Assembly: GCF_027942865.1 (NCBI RefSeq)
Contig: NC_134527.1
Location: 5,186,976-5,250,975, forward strand
Source: Odontesthes bonariensis
Lineage: Eukaryota; Chordata; Actinopteri; Atheriniformes; Atherinopsidae
Direction of reading: 5' to 3'
Length of the DNA stretch: 64,000 nt
Shown here: one piece after another, positions 21,240-35,500 of the stretch
How positions within the stretch are numbered: position 1 is the first letter of the stretch
Layout: the number at the start of each line of letters is the position of its first letter
Notes under the pieces: generated by a model
The model's database searches: none
What the model was told of the DNA's origin: nothing
The model's input: only the letters and a program-made list of their open reading frames with translations
Position numbers and translations under genes: made by a program

Positions 21240-22129
21240 AGGAGTTAATAACCACATTGGGTTTAAGGGACACATCCCGGCTCACCTTAAAACGGATCAT
21301 CACTGCAGCTGCTTGTGTCTTTCAGCTCTTGGTTGGGAAATTTCCTTCCACTGTTCCTGTCAAAGGTTTCTAGTTCTGTGAGATTCTTGGAATACTTTTC
21401 ACTCGCTCTCATGTCACGCACCCATTTCCTTCCACGCTGAAAAACAAATTGACTGACGATGGATGGAATACAAAAAGAGTGCTGCGACTGCCAGTGTTGA
21501 CATCTTGGTCATTTCGTTGCCAGATTTAGCAACTTTTCAGGGTTTTTCCCGAACTCCAACTGAAGTTAAATCTGGCCACCTTTGGGAGAAATGGCCCCAG
21601 TACTGCAGAGAGCTGCTTGTGCATTAGGTGGCCGTGGACCACCTGAGGAAAAAAACAACATTTGACACACTCTGTCACATCCAACTTCCTCTCTTGGAGA
21701 TCATTGCACATCAGGATGAAATGAACAGCAACAGATGTTACTTTCACTGATTTTGATGGCAGAAACAGAAACCTTTGATAGTCACAGCAGCTAAACTGGG
21801 AATTTGGCTTTATGGATATAATGTATGAGCAAGGTGAGCACGACGGGGGGAAACAGATGTTAAGGGCTGGCACAAAGATGAGGATCATCATCCCTCTGTG
21901 GAAGCCATCCTCTTCATTCAAACCCAGAGCCCCCTAGTGGTCACAGAGAGAATATTTTTGAGGACACACACAAAACTATTGTGTGTCAGCACGAGGGATG
22001 CACCGATACCACATTTAAAAAAAAATAAAAAATGAGTACAAGTAAACGTACTTGCCGAGTACTAATCAAGTAATTACAATTTACACATTTTATTTTCTTT
22101 AGCCCTGTTGCAACTGCACTTTGTGCAAA
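21240..22129. other. Intergenic; possible hAT end at 21986
   Basis: No gene is supported; the 131-codon minus frame at 21526 has no recognisable motif. GAGGGATGCACCGATAC near 21986 resembles hAT ends of the AGGGATGCACCGAT type, but the partner end was not securely found. Confidence 0.35.
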
Positions 22130-22335
22130 GTTTCGGTGCAATCTGTTCGTTTCCTTGGCTAGGAAATTGTTTTTGAATTGGCTCTATATGAATTAATTGG
22201 ATTATTTTATAAATAACTATGATTACAATGAATTGAATTCCAATTGGCTTGAATTGGATTCTATTATTTAAGTGCCTTGAGATGATATTTGTTGTATTTG
22301 GCGCTATATGAATAAAAAATAATTGAATTGAATTG
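22130..22335 (+). repeat. LINE-type 3' tail ending in GAATT repeats
   Basis: Contains AAGTGCCTTGAGATGA, a TTTGGCGCTATATGAATAAA segment and a terminal TTGAATTGAATTG. A reverse copy lies at 38843-39065 and a shorter one is nested at 28024-28138. Confidence 0.65.
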
Positions 22336-22559
22336 CATTTCAGTAATATAAAACTACTCTTTGTGCAACTTATTGTTTTAACATTTTAACTTTCACAAAC
22401 ACATCGCAGTGAAAGTAAGCTCCCGTCACACTGGTATCGGTTCTGTTGTATCACTTTAATGAACCCTGATGGTATCCCGAGGCAGCACAACAAATAAATG
22501 ATGTCAAATTTTACCACTTCTCTCTGCTTTTCATGGATCTTGTGTGAAATCAGCCATAA

Positions 22560-23075
22560 AGTTTTAAAATCTTTACTCTGGCTTCCAGTCAGTCACAGAA
22601 TAGATTTTAAAACAAATCCCAGAACGGTTTAGGCCCAAAATACATCTGTGATCTGTTCAGAGAATATAAAGCCAGCAGAGCTCTTAGATCCAAGGACTCA
22701 GGTCAGCTGGTCCAGTCCAGAGTCCAGACTAAACATGGAGAAGCAGCATTTAGCTGTTCTGCTGCAAACAAGTGGAACAAACTGCCAGTGGAGATTAAAC
22801 TTTCACCAAATGGAGACATTTTTAAATCCAGGTTAAAAACATTTCTGTTCTCATGTGTCTATGCAGGAAATCTGCACGATATCTTTGAACTTATCTGGAC
22901 TGTTGCTTGTTTTTAAATTCAATCAAATTATTTTATTTGTTTCTCTTTATATTCTTTTATGTATTTTTTTAATGCTTCTTACACTCCCTGCTGCAGTGCT
23001 TTTACTTTATATAAAGCACTTTGAATTGTTTGTTAATGAAATGTGCTATATAAATAAATTTGATTTGATCTTGGT
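22560..23075 (+). mobile_element. L2-type LINE 3' end, second copy
   Basis: Near-identical to the 19037-19642 fragment over the RT C-terminal end (KWNKLPVEIKLSPNGD region, here with its own substitutions) and the TATATAAATAAATTTGATTTG tail. It is 5' truncated. Confidence 0.8.
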
Positions 23076-23344
23076 TTAAAGTGAAATAAATTGCCCCAAC
23101 CCTAACCGTTGCTTTAAAAGTATAGATGAACATTTAAAAACCGTTTAAATATTTAAAATGCGTCCGTACAGATGCAGAAAGAGAAGATTTAAAAGGAATA
23201 GACGGAAAGATCGCCCCAAACCGACAGGGAAGAAGAAAATAACCCTGTTATATGACTAGTATAGCTTTGATTAATGAGAATTTATATATTTTTTCCAATT
23301 TGCCCGTTAATGTGTTTACATGTCCCCCCCAACTGAAGTGTCCC

Positions 23345-23358
23345 GTTGCCATGGCGAC
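23345..23358 (+). promoter_or_regulatory. RFX X-box upstream of spag8
   Basis: GTTGCCATGGCGAC differs by one base from the ideal palindromic X-box GTTGCCATGGCAAC bound by RFX factors that drive ciliary genes. It lies 96 bases upstream of the spag8 ATG. SPAG8 belongs to the axoneme, so motif, distance and function agree. RFX binding is inferred. Confidence 0.6.
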
Positions 23359-23453
23359 ACTTCCGTCAACCGAACTTGTTGCTGAGTTGTTGGACGGAGA
23401 CGCCGCGCCGGCTCGTTTTTTGCTTTAGTGTTTGTGGTTGTCTTCTTGGTATA

Positions 23454-23522
23454 ATGACCGAGCAGTCGGCCGCTTTGAGAAGTAAAGCTGGCGGGATTCT
23501 CCAGCACAACTGGGCCGAAGAG
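23454..23522 (+). CDS. spag8: spag8 coding exon 1
   Basis: 23 codons from ATG, ending ILQHNWAEE at a GTGAGT donor in phase 0. It matches the LLYNWEEER region of mammalian SPAG8. The frame is open further upstream, but the X-box overlaps that stretch, so the ATG at 23454 is preferred. Confidence 0.8.
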
Positions 23523-26500
23523 GTGAGTGAATAACTGGTTAATATCCTCCGCAGTACCGGGGAAGACATGGAAACTATAACGTGTGGACCGTTTGTTTGC
23601 ACGAAAACCGACAGCATGAAATAACTTTCACCAAAAACAAAGAGCACAGAGTGTTTTAGCAGATATGGTCTGCGCTGTGCAGGCTTTTAACTGAGAAGAA
23701 ACAGCTGGGCTCACCTGGAGTTCAGCCCCAAACACCTGCCGCTTCTTTTCCAACCTCAACCAGGGACGGTGCTGGGCATACAGCTGTACGGGGGCCCGGG
23801 CCCCCAGCCAGAACACCACCACCAACACTGCCGTACTGTATACAGAATATAAGCCTGTACTGGATGTATAAGAACATTTATTCAAATTTGCATGAAGCTC
23901 AACAGGTTTAACAGAGCTATAGGCTATCTAAGCAAATTAAAAACACCTTTGAGTTAAGCCATTTAGCTTTTCGATTCCTCATTCTGTAGCTCATCAAACA
24001 GCATCAAGTAAGCCTTTAAATACTTCCACAAGAGGGAGTATTGCAAAATAAATAGTCAACATCTTAAATTAAAAGTACCTGATATGGCCTGATAAGTTAT
24101 TCCCCTGATTGAGTAGCCTTTTAAACTAGCCTACCCACATTTTACCCATTTATTATGGCTAAGGTAGTTTAGTAAATCAATCAATCAATCTTTATTTATA
24201 TGGCGTTTATATGCGTTTTTGTAGTATAAAGTATTTTTATTAAGTATTAATTAAGGCTTAATGGTGTTTCCTAAAGGGGGAACTGTTAAACCTGGCAACT
24301 CAGCCCGCTTAAACCACCATCACACTTGACCGCAGAGCACGCTAGCTCCTTTCGCCGGCGCGAGATGCAGACACAATGGATCGGTTTTGATTTAAAAAAG
24401 GGCAAAAACCAGCACAAAAACCATGCTCATCCTGAATGTCTCACTATGATTACAACAACAAACTACAAATACAACATGAAGAAAGTCAAGGACATGCACG
24501 CCAGCTTCCACTCATCCCAGTATTAAGAAAAATGTGGTCTGAATTGAAAATATATTGGCTGTGTTGTTTCTTTTTTACATGTAGAAATGCATATTTACAA
24601 AAAGGAACTTTAGTATGTTGTCGTAAAAGTGGCTCTTCCCTTGATTTTGCTCTGCTAATGTGGCTCTTGTAAAAAAAATAGTGAGTATCACTGCTTTAGA
24701 TCTATGCAGCATCAGATAAAGTAGGTTACGTGGTTGAAATCGGGAAAATCGGGTTTATGTTTTTCTTCCTTGGCACATCAGCGTAGTCTGAAGGATGTAT
24801 GTGGGCATGTTTACAGGGGCATGTGCCCCGGTAAAAAGTGTCTGGTGACGTGCCTGACCTCAACCCCCCTTTGGCGCGACATGTCTGTCCTCTCTGGATG
24901 TTTGGAGCAACCGTGTTCAAAGACTCAGACCGTTTTTTTCGGGGGAACAAGAGAAACCGCACTCCCTCCTTTTTTTAGTGTTGTTACATTCCTGAATACA
25001 GATAGGATCGTGATTATTTTGTTTAATTCCACACACGCTCGGAAAGGAAGCCAAGATAACCACATGCTGCTGTTTGACATATCCAGACCACACTTAATAC
25101 ATATAAGTTTAGTCGTACTTTGTGACTTTGGGGGAGAACAGTTTAATTCCTCCAGTATGTCTGTGAGCTTCTCAGCCACATCACAAACATTGAAGTTATT
25201 CTTTTAATAATTAGTGCAATCGTTTAGAAAATCTCTGCCTTAGAGTTGCAAGTGTATTCTTTATCTTTTTATTTGTATTAAACGACATGTAAAGTCAAAT
25301 GAAATGGCTCATATGGATCAATTATGAGTTGAAATTGGAATGAAGCAACTTCTGAGATATTCAGTAAAACTCTTTGCATCTGAGATTATATATTTTCTTT
25401 CAGATGTTTCTCCTTGTTTGTGAATTGTTGCCAAGGTCTTTCTTTTGACTATTTCATTGATTATTCAGCGTCTTTTCCCCAAACAATGACACAGGCAAAG
25501 AGGAATTTTGAACTAATACCAATAAACTAGAATAAGAGCAAGACTATTAAAGTGAAGATCGACATCTTTACAAAAGTAGTTTTTCTGTTCCCCGCGACCC
25601 TGAACGCATTAAGCTGTTATGCAGAATGGATAACCACTTTAAATAAAATTAAAAATTAAATTAATTTAATTTAAAAATATATATATATCATAATTATAAA
25701 ATAAAAATAAAATTTAAAAAATAAAAAAGTTAAATAAAATTAAATAAAATTTTTAAATAATCCACATGCAAAATAGATAATGTTAGAGTGAATATGTTGA
25801 TAGGCTAGGGCAGCCAGCCATCAAAGGTTTAAAAGCAATGTTCTGAACCAAAGGGCAAGTTTCAGCAAAGTTTCTTTAATTATTATTATTTCTTCTATTT
25901 TTTTGGGTGTTATTTGAGGAAAAGTGTGACAGAAGGTATTAAAAGTTATTCAAAGAACACTTTGGTGTCTTGGGCATTTATTTGTCACTTTTATATGATG
26001 AACTATAATCAAACATAGTGTAGCTACTCATCCATCTTACTTTATGCAACCCTGTTACCCTATCATTTTAATTGAAAATAATTATAAATTACTTTCTCAG
26101 CTCAAAAAGGTTTGACTCATTTTCCTTTAAAGAGTTTATGCAGTCATATGCAAAACGTGTTAGAGTAAATGTTGTACAATAAATACTGAAATTGGTGAAG
26201 TGAAACATGCCATTATTGAAAAGTTGGGTGAGACAGATTTTGAAAGTTGTTAAAATTAATTTAAATCAAGTCAATGTGAAATCAAATGATTAATCAGACA
26301 GAATGTTACCTTATTTACTTAATGGAAAAGGAATTACATTTCAGAAATCAATAATGTACTTTTTTTCTGGTTGCTCAGCAACAAGGTGCACCAAGTAAAC
26401 ACCAAATAAATCATGCAATAAAAATTGTACCATTGATGTGTAAGCTGAGCTAATCAAGCCTTTGATAGTTTATTACCAATTATTGATGAATATGTAGCAG

Positions 26501-29500
26501 AAAATCAGAAAAGTGAGGGTTTATTTTCTTTTTTGCCCTTTTTCAACATTCAGAGAGCCGTCGCCGCTCTTGACTCAGGGGACCCAAAGTGGATCCAGAA
26601 ACACGGACACGCAGGGATCCTCACGACGGACCGAGAGTCTCGGATGGAGAGCATGACCACGTCGAAAGCAAGTCACGTGACTCCAGTGGGTCCAGGAGTG
26701 AGGTTGCGGGGTAGGAGGAGTCTTTTAAACCGTGTTTGACCAAAAGCACTTCCGGTGCTGATTCAGGGCTGGTGAGAAAAATCAGCTGCATGTGGTGATT
26801 GCTGCTCTATATGTTTCACTGGGCGGCGTTCAGACACAACAGGTAAAAACAATGAAACAGCAGGAAAATAAAAGGAAAACGGAGCTGCTGCTTTGACCTC
26901 GCATCAATATGGAAGCCCTAAACGGCCATATCAAATCAAATCAAATTTATTTATATAGCACATTTCATGTACAAACAATTCAAAGTGCTTTACATAAAAT
27001 AAAAGCATTGCAGCAGGGAGTGGAAGAAGCATTAAAAATACATAAAAGAATATAAAGAGAAACAAATAAAATAATTTATTTAATAATTTATTAGATACAT
27101 ACATTTGATTCCATCCGTTTTCCAGTGATAACGAGATAATTAACTCGTTATCTCGAGAAAACAAAGATCGTTTTCTCGAGATAACGAGTTAATTTACCGA
27201 TGGTTTGCGAGGCCACTTTTTCTCCCGAGTCCGCCTCTGTTTATATGTGTTTATATGTATTTCTGGCAAAGGTTTTTACCCATTTTTACCCCCTTTCAAT
27301 GAAAACTGAATAAAGTAGCCTATGAATCAAACATGGAATGTGGAGCGTTTGTGAAAATGCACAAAGCAAATCCTGCTGGTGTGACAAGCATTTAGTTTTC
27401 TCGAAATAACGAGTTATTTATCTCGTTATCTCGAGAAAACCATTACGGCACCTCTCGTGCATCATCGGTAACCATGGAGACGGCCTGGTCCCCTCAGCTG
27501 GTCACTGATGAAGTCGACTATATCAGCAGGATCACTGAGGTGTAAACGCCTGCTGGGCTGCAGTCGAGCCGGCCGTCTCCTTAAAGGACGCGGGCCGATA
27601 TGAAAGTTATCTATAGCGCTGTATAAAACTTATATATTATTATTAATATTATTATTATCTCTACAAGACAAACCAATAAACACATATAAACAGGGGCGGA
27701 CTGGGGAGAAAAAGTGGCCTCGAAAACCATCGGTAAATTAACTTGTTATCTCGAGAAAACGATCAAAAAAAAGTTTATACGTACCACATGGGCTTCCGTA
27801 CATCAACAATGTAGTCCTGTTTTTTTCAGCTCTGTCTGTTTAATCAGACTAAACACCAAAATGGATTTTTGAATGTGGTGGTCACGACCTTTGAATCGGT
27901 CAGGATGTTCTGTCCACGACCCCCGAACGCCAGCCGAACTTTTCTCTGGCCCAGCAAAGAGTGTGTGAATTCAAGGCAAGGCATCTTTATTTATACAGCG
28001 CATTTCATACCACAGGCAACTCAATGATTACAATGAACTGAATTCCAATTGGCTTGAATTTGACTTTATTATCTAAGTGCCTTGAGATGACATTTGTTGT
28101 ATTTGGCGCTATATAAATAAAAATGAATTGAATTGAATGTGCTTTACATAAAGACAAGGCATTTAAAAGAACAGCATAAAGCAGCATAAAAACAAGCAAT
28201 TTAAAGAGAATAAAAAAATTAGAATAAAAATGAAAACACAGTTAAAAGCTATCAAAAAGAAAAAGTATGAAATATAAACTCAAAAAGAAAAAGAAAAATA
28301 TAAACTCAACCATAAGCACACCGAAAGAGAAATGTTTTTAACCTGGATTTAAAAGTGCTTACAGTTGGGGCAAAACAGAAAAAACTGGTTCAAAGTTCGA
28401 CTCTGGCTCTGAACCAGCACTGGAACCACTCGGGTGGACAAACCCCCCCCAAAGTCAACAATCCCAATTCAGAAAAGTAGGGACTTTAAAATGTCAATGA
28501 AAACCAAATGCAATCATTTGTAAATCTATCTTATTCACGACTGCTGCCACAAAGAGTCTGTCATGTGTCATTATTCAGATCTAAAATGTTGCTTTGGGTG
28601 TTTTGCGACACATGCTCACCTCATCTTTTATTCTTTATTCTGTATTTGCATGTTTCAGGCATCAGAAGAGAGCTTTTGGAAAAGCACGTTGTCCAGATGA
28701 TAAGGTAAATCAGCCTTTTGATGCTCAGTAAATCATTTGTTTATGGAGGCGAAGAACGCTGCCTCACCACGTCTTCAGAGCAGCATGTATGTGGAGAGTG
28801 ATGTAATATTTACAGGTCTGGGTTTCATTTTGCTCAGTCACAGCCGCGGTACCTTTAAATCAGATTTTATGGTGGTGGTTTTATAAGGATGCCAGTCATC
28901 TTAATGGGGTTTATTTAAAGTGCATCCCCACGGATGTGGAAACTAACGTCCCATAGAAGTCAAGTGTCCATTGGGACTTCAAAGCTTCGTTTATATAATG
29001 TCAACAGTTGGTCCAGTAGCAGAAAGTATCTCAGCGCCATCTACTAAATTTCCTTGATTTTATAAGTGTTAGCGAGTGCTACATGATTCATACCTTAGGC
29101 ACCGTTTAGCAGAGGGCTCAGAGGGTTCTTCGTTAAACAAAACGCCACGAATAAGAAGATATAGTTCTGAGGTTTCAAGTATCAAATCATGATAAAACAA
29201 CATCCTACTTACCTTAACTCCTCCGTAACTCACTCTACTCTTATGATTTGGTAAAAACTAGGGCTGGGCAACGATTCAAATTTTTAATCTAATTAATCAC
29301 ATGATTTCCAGGGACGCAGGAACACATTTTCACCAGGGGGTGCTGGGGGGGATTAATTTTTTTTAGATGCAATTTCCTGCATTCTAATCAATTTTAGGGT
29401 GAGGAATAGCGAATCCATAGGCTATCTGACTTACTCTCGCATGTTTTATGTAGCTTAAACAAGGAGGCTAGATTTTACCATTTTTTTATTTTAAATCTCA

Positions 29501-32500
29501 CGTTGAAATTATCAAGTTCTTCTTGCGGAAGGGAAACGCGCACCTGATGTGGAGACGTATCGCATAAGAGACGAGGACGCGCTCAAGAGCAAATCGCGCT
29601 GCCCTGGCACTTTGTCTTTTGTGCATGGGCAGTGAAGCAGCCGCGCTGATTCTCCTCAGACTTGCGCTCATTCAATGAACTACAGCAAAGCAATAATGAA
29701 AAAAGAAATACACAGTACCAATTAGGCATGCATTAGTCTGCTATTCTGAAATAGTAGCCTGATAACATAAAGGAAACTAGAAAAATAATTAGGCTAATCA
29801 AGCAGCAAAACCACACAACTAGCTGAGAACAATTTAACCAAAGCGAACTTAATTAAAAGCATTGCTTACCAGATGGAATAACTCCAAAGGTTGCCTTGCG
29901 CTCTGGTGTGGCACTGATGAACTCCCTCATAAGGGCGCATTGCTGCTAGCTTGACACCACAAGCTAAATAAACAAACGTCTCTCCCGTCACACTGTTCTA
30001 CGCCACTGTTCTTTCCGGTCTGGTTGAGGTCTAAAAGTTTATCATTCATTTCAAACCAAATTTTTAGAAGACATTTTAAACTACTTATAAGTATGAAAAA
30101 AGTAGAAAACATTCATATTTTGTGTTTTTATTTTAGAATAATAATTAGGGGGAGAAAAACTATGCCTGATACACAAGTGGTGTAGTTGCGTCTGTTGTCC
30201 AGTGGGGGGTGCTGCAGCACCCGGAGCACCCCACTTCCTGCGTCCCTGATGATTTCCCTGATTAATCACGATTAATCGCATTTGTACGATCCAAAAATTA
30301 ATTCAAAAGTAGTGTACAGTGAACCCTCGCTATAACGCGGTTCTCCTTTCACGGTCTCGCTGCTTCACGGATTTGCATCGTGCATTGTGTTCTGCATTCT
30401 GATTGGCTAAACAGTCTCTCCGCTTCTTCTCTACCTGTGTGTCAATAACATTGCGGTTTAATATGTACACGTACACGTTCATTACAGATCTCAAACATAA
30501 TCGATGGTGGCATGTCGGTATATAAGAATCTATTTTGCCCAGAAGAAAAAAGAGCGACAACAACTACCGATAACTATGTTCTTCTCTCGAAAAAACACAC
30601 CTGCACCGCGGGCTTTAGAAGAAAAAACGCTACAGAGCGGAGTCAGGATGCAGCAGCTCAGTCAGAAGAGCAGTGAAATACAAGTGAGTCACTATTTGTC
30701 CTACTGTACTTTGTATTTTTTTTCAAAATCATTTTTCATTTTCTCCCGTTCTAATCCAGTGACTCGGGTCGCGGTGAGGCGGTGCTGATCTCCGCAATTT
30801 GAAGCCTTCAGTTCGTATTGATGATTAAAATTATTATTTTACAGTAGGCTACAGTAGTTATTTGTAAAAAAAACCAAAACGTTTATACAGTACTTTTATG
30901 TGTTAAACAAATGCTTGGGCCTGTAAAAAGGTTTTGTTCTTTGGTTTCAATGTATTATGGAGTATTTCATTGTATAATAATTGTAAAAAAAATAAAGGTT
31001 ACTACTTCACGGATTTCGCCTATCACGGGTTCTTTTTGGAACGTAACCCCCGCGAAAGACGAGGGTTCACTGTATAGCTTTTAGCATTTAGTTTTATTTT
31101 AAATGTGCTGCCATATGAATGAAGGCAAGGCAATTTTATTTATAGAGCACAATTCATACACAATGCAATTCAAAGTGCTTCACAGCTATATAAAATCACA
31201 AGAAGGCATTAAAAAGAAGTAATAAAATAAAATAATAAAAATAAAAAATAGATAAAATCAGAGAAATAAAAAGCATGATTTAAACAGACTTACAAAAATA
31301 AAAGCCTGTGAGCAACAGACTTTTACAAAATAAAAGCCTGTGAGCAACAGACTTTTACAATAATAAAATAAATGATAAAACCTGCGCTAATGCGCGATAA
31401 AATATTTTTTCGGCGTTAAATAATCAATGAGTTAACGCGATAATAACGAGTTAACTTGCCCAGCCCTAGTAAAAACTAACTCAAAATGCAGAATTGGTGT
31501 GTGAAAGAATGAATCCATCTTTACTGCTTCCACAGGAACTCAGAGGCTGAGTAGCAGCCAGGTGCTGCCGATCAAATGCACTTTATTAACTGATTAACTG
31601 ATCGTCAGTAAGTGTGAGCACCTCTATAAAAGCAGAAGAGCGGTCGGTTTGCTGATCTGGAGCCTTCAGAAAGACACGAGAAACGATGTTAGAGGAGAAA
31701 TTGTTGCCTTTCATTAATACATCTTTTGAAAGAGTTTCTTTTTCACCTTAGTGTATCGTTCCATATTGTAAATGCCGACTATGATGACTACTAAGCCATG
31801 AAAGGTTATGAAATGATATGGTGTGACAGATACATTTCTTACACATCCAGCACTATGCACCTTGCATGTAATTGGTTCACCCACACAGTCGTTTTGCCTT
31901 TGTCAGACCTCTCTGCAGCTCTGTGTGGGCATGAGCACGCAGGACATGAATGAAGCAATGCTTTTGTACCTCCAGGGGCCAGACAACTTCGACCTTTACT
32001 GTTTTCTGAATGCAAGAGGTCACGTAAATGCGTCATTTCCTTCACTGGCTTTCTTTAGCTCATGCTACATTCAGCCAGTAGAATAGAAAGGGATGGCGGG
32101 GGAAATTTCTTCCGTTAGAAAGCATTAGCATGCTGGCTCGCGGAGACCGACACAGCTGTTTGGAACTGAACTTCTATCCTCTTGTTTTTCCCAGTGAAAA
32201 GATCAGTGAAGAACTGAAGCCTCTGGCCCCCAGTACGGACTACAGCTCCACGACCCAAAGGGATTTCTGTGTCGAGGGATTCGTGCCCCGCAGACCTCAA
32301 ACTACAAAAGTATGTGTGGAAACGCAGTGGAGCTCGCACACATTTCAATACAGATCATCGTATTTCCACACAACAGCTTAAAGGGATAGTTTAGCAATAT
32401 AAGCAATATCATTTATGAACATTGGCTGTGTTCCGCATACTTCTCCTACTACTCATACTAACTTTTTGAGTTAGTATGCGAGTTTGAGTAAGTAGAAGTT

Positions 32501-35500
32501 TCCAGATGCATACTAGATTCTCCGAAATGTTGGGTATGCATCATGAGGTTACTACTCATACTCAAACTACCCAAGATGCAACGTAACGTGACGTCGCCGA
32601 TCATCATTTCCTGTCAAAACGGCAGTTTCAAGCTAGCTACAACGAGGGTAGGTTCACTTCCTGTTTTCAAAACAAAAGCACCAATTGTATGGTAATGGCT
32701 TTCCCTGTGATAAAAGGCAACGGGTATTTTATTTTGTGAAAATAACAGGAAGTGCGTTGCTCACTGCGGCTAGCTTTAGTAGCGCCGAATTCGTGGGAAC
32801 AAAATAGTAAATAGCCGGTATTTTGTCAGGTTTTCAACACGTTGGGGATCTAAACGACTACTTTCTCACCTGAAAATGTTTCAAATGTTGCTAAAGTTTA
32901 CAGAGTTTAGAGCTAAAGAGAAATCAGCTTCAGGCCGGCTGATTTCGGCTCGAGCAGGAGCGAAATGCATTGTGGGTAAACGCTCTGCATACTGTCTGAT
33001 CGATCAGTATGTAGAATGCGGTTTCGAACACAGCCATTTTCTTACTCCCTGCTGCGTCCTGTGAGCCGAGTTCCAGCCTCGTTTTGGCGTTGATGAAGGT
33101 AGTCCGGCTAGTTGGCCGGGGTTTAAAAAATAAAGCGTTTTGCTTCTCAAAACAATATGCGTTCAAAAGAGTAATACATTTGCATCACAAAATCGTTCTC
33201 CAGGAAAAAGTCAGACCTCACAATCGCTTGGCTTGTCATACAGCTTCATGTCAAAAGAGGCCAACTATCCCTTTAAAGTAGATAGAAACCTTTTTGACCT
33301 CAGGGAAACATGGTGGGCTTGTTTTGCTTGACATCACTGATGGAACAATGACATTCTGAATGATTCCAGCAAATTCTACAGGAAAGTCTCTGAAACTCAA
33401 CATAATTTGGCCAGCTTTTATTCTAACCTCGTGCGATGTTCAGTACTGTTTTTTTTGCTATTTTCTTCATAAGGAACACTTTTTATTCATATTTAAAAGA
33501 GGTTAGAGCCCCACAGTCTCAGTTTAAACACAATGAAGCCGGTGGAAAACAAAGAAAAGGAACATTTGGCTGAAATCAGGAACACTAGTTCTGTGGGAAT
33601 ATTCAGTAAAGATGATAATCAACTAAAAAAAATAGGTAGTTTGACTTCTGGACGGCCTGTAATTACAGGCACAAATGAGGTTTCGTTGGAATTTGGTCGT
33701 CATTAAAATCAGCACAACAAAAACTCTGTTGGGCATGTATTTCTGGATGGCACGCAGCGCTGCTTTTAACAGCTGTCAACACGCGTTAGGTCCCGGACTT
33801 TAGCCTACAGAGAGGTAAGATCGATACAGAGGGTCACAGCTGCTTTCTAACACATCTGTTTTGATGTGTGCAAACCGTACAGCATTAAAGAATAAATAAA
33901 ATCTTCTTTTTCTGCTTTTTAGAATAGAATCGGTCCCCTACAGCATTCTAGTGTTATTTCTGCATTTCCCTCCTTTTTGTTTTTATTACTTATTACGACA
34001 TAGATTGCAGAAAAGTGAACAAACAGTTTGTTGGGTGCAGTGAAGAGGCTGTTGGAGGTGTGTTCGTACCTGTGTGGTTAACTCTTTTCATCATTTATTC
34101 AGCTGGCGTAAGCTGCATCCCATCTGATCTGCGCCCGACGTGGGCGCGCGGTTGTGCAAAGTCCTCCATTTATCTCTGATGTTGCTATGAAAGAAAGCAA
34201 CGCCATCCGTTTAAATGTCGCTCTGCACTTCTTGTCACTTTATCTCTGTTGGCGTCAGGATGGCGTAGGCGCGTTTTTTCCAGCAGACAGAAACCTGCTC
34301 TTTTTGAAAGCAAGCACAAGCGCATCGTGACGATTATGAAGTGCTCTGAAGAGCCACAGAAAACAGAAAAAAAAGTGTTTTCTTCTCTCATTTTCAGGTT
34401 CATGATTATAAAACCGACCAGGCCGTTACATTTTGGAGTGAAAATTACCAGCGAGTACAGGTGTGTCAAAGTGTCCTTTAACTGAATCTGATTGTTTTAC
34501 ATCCACAGTTTGTGATGATGTCTCTGTTTGTGTTTATTCTCAAGTCTAAATCATTTCTGATCTGATGTGCATGAGAGTCATTTTCAGCCTCTTTGGATTT
34601 AATTAGGGCTGGGCAACGATTAAAATGTTTAATCTAATTAATCACGTGATTTTCCTGATTAATCACGATTAATCGCATTTGTACGCAGAATCCAAAAATG
34701 AATAAAATAATAAAAAAAAAAAAAATAATGAAACAGGGGTGGTTTGTGGCGTAGTGGGTTGAGCAGGCGCCCCATGTACAGAGGCTATAGTCCTCGCTGC
34801 AGCTGGCCCCGGTTCAAGTCCCATATTGGACGGCCCTGTGCTGCGTGTTGTTCCCCCTCTCTCTGCCCCCTGCTTCCTGTCTCTCTGAACTTTCCTATCC
34901 ATTAAAGGCACAAAAGCCCCCCAAAATGTTTTTTTTAAATAAAAAAAATTTAAAAAAATAAAATTAATTCATTAAAATTAATTAAAAAAATTAATTAATA
35001 AATAAAAATTAATTTAAAAAAACATGCGTTAATGCGCGATAAAATATTTATTGGTGTTAAATAATTAATCCTATCCATTAAAGGCACAAAAGCCCCCCAA
35101 AAATATTTAATTACATTTTTTTTCTTTTAAATAAAAAATAAATAAAACCTGCGTTAATGCGCGTTAAAATACTTATCGGCGTTAAATAATTAACGAGTTA
35201 ACGCGATAATAACGAGTTAACTCGCCCAGCCCTACATTTAATATATGGCCACAAATGAAACGTGAGAAAAGAATGCAACAGCAGCAGCTCTCAGAAGAAT
35301 TCCACTCACCCACCAAAGTCCAGAGGAAGATGATTATAGACTCAGATCCCTCTCCCCCATTGCTGCCTCTGGGTGTAACGTGTATTTGCATGCTTGGTAT
35401 TTCATGTGGGATTCTGCGGGCTAATGCAATGCCTTCGTATGGCTCATTAAAAAAAAAGAAGGCGGTATAAGTCGTGCATTTTGACACTTCTCGTGCTTTG

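Larger units (their letters stand above)
29259..31468 (-). mobile_element. hAT-type element H3, carrying three nested insertions
   Basis: The TAGGGCTGGGC ends are flanked by a perfect 8-bp duplication GTAAAAAC (29251-29258, 31469-31476). The element has lost its BED ORF and contains a second hAT, a Tigger-type element and a LINE tail. It lies in spag8 intron 3. Confidence 0.88.

Noticed and set aside
32632..33064. Frames at 12632, 32876 and 43912 sharing [11 protein letters not shown] or its antisense
   Set aside because: They are parts of the Harbinger-like MITE M, not exons.
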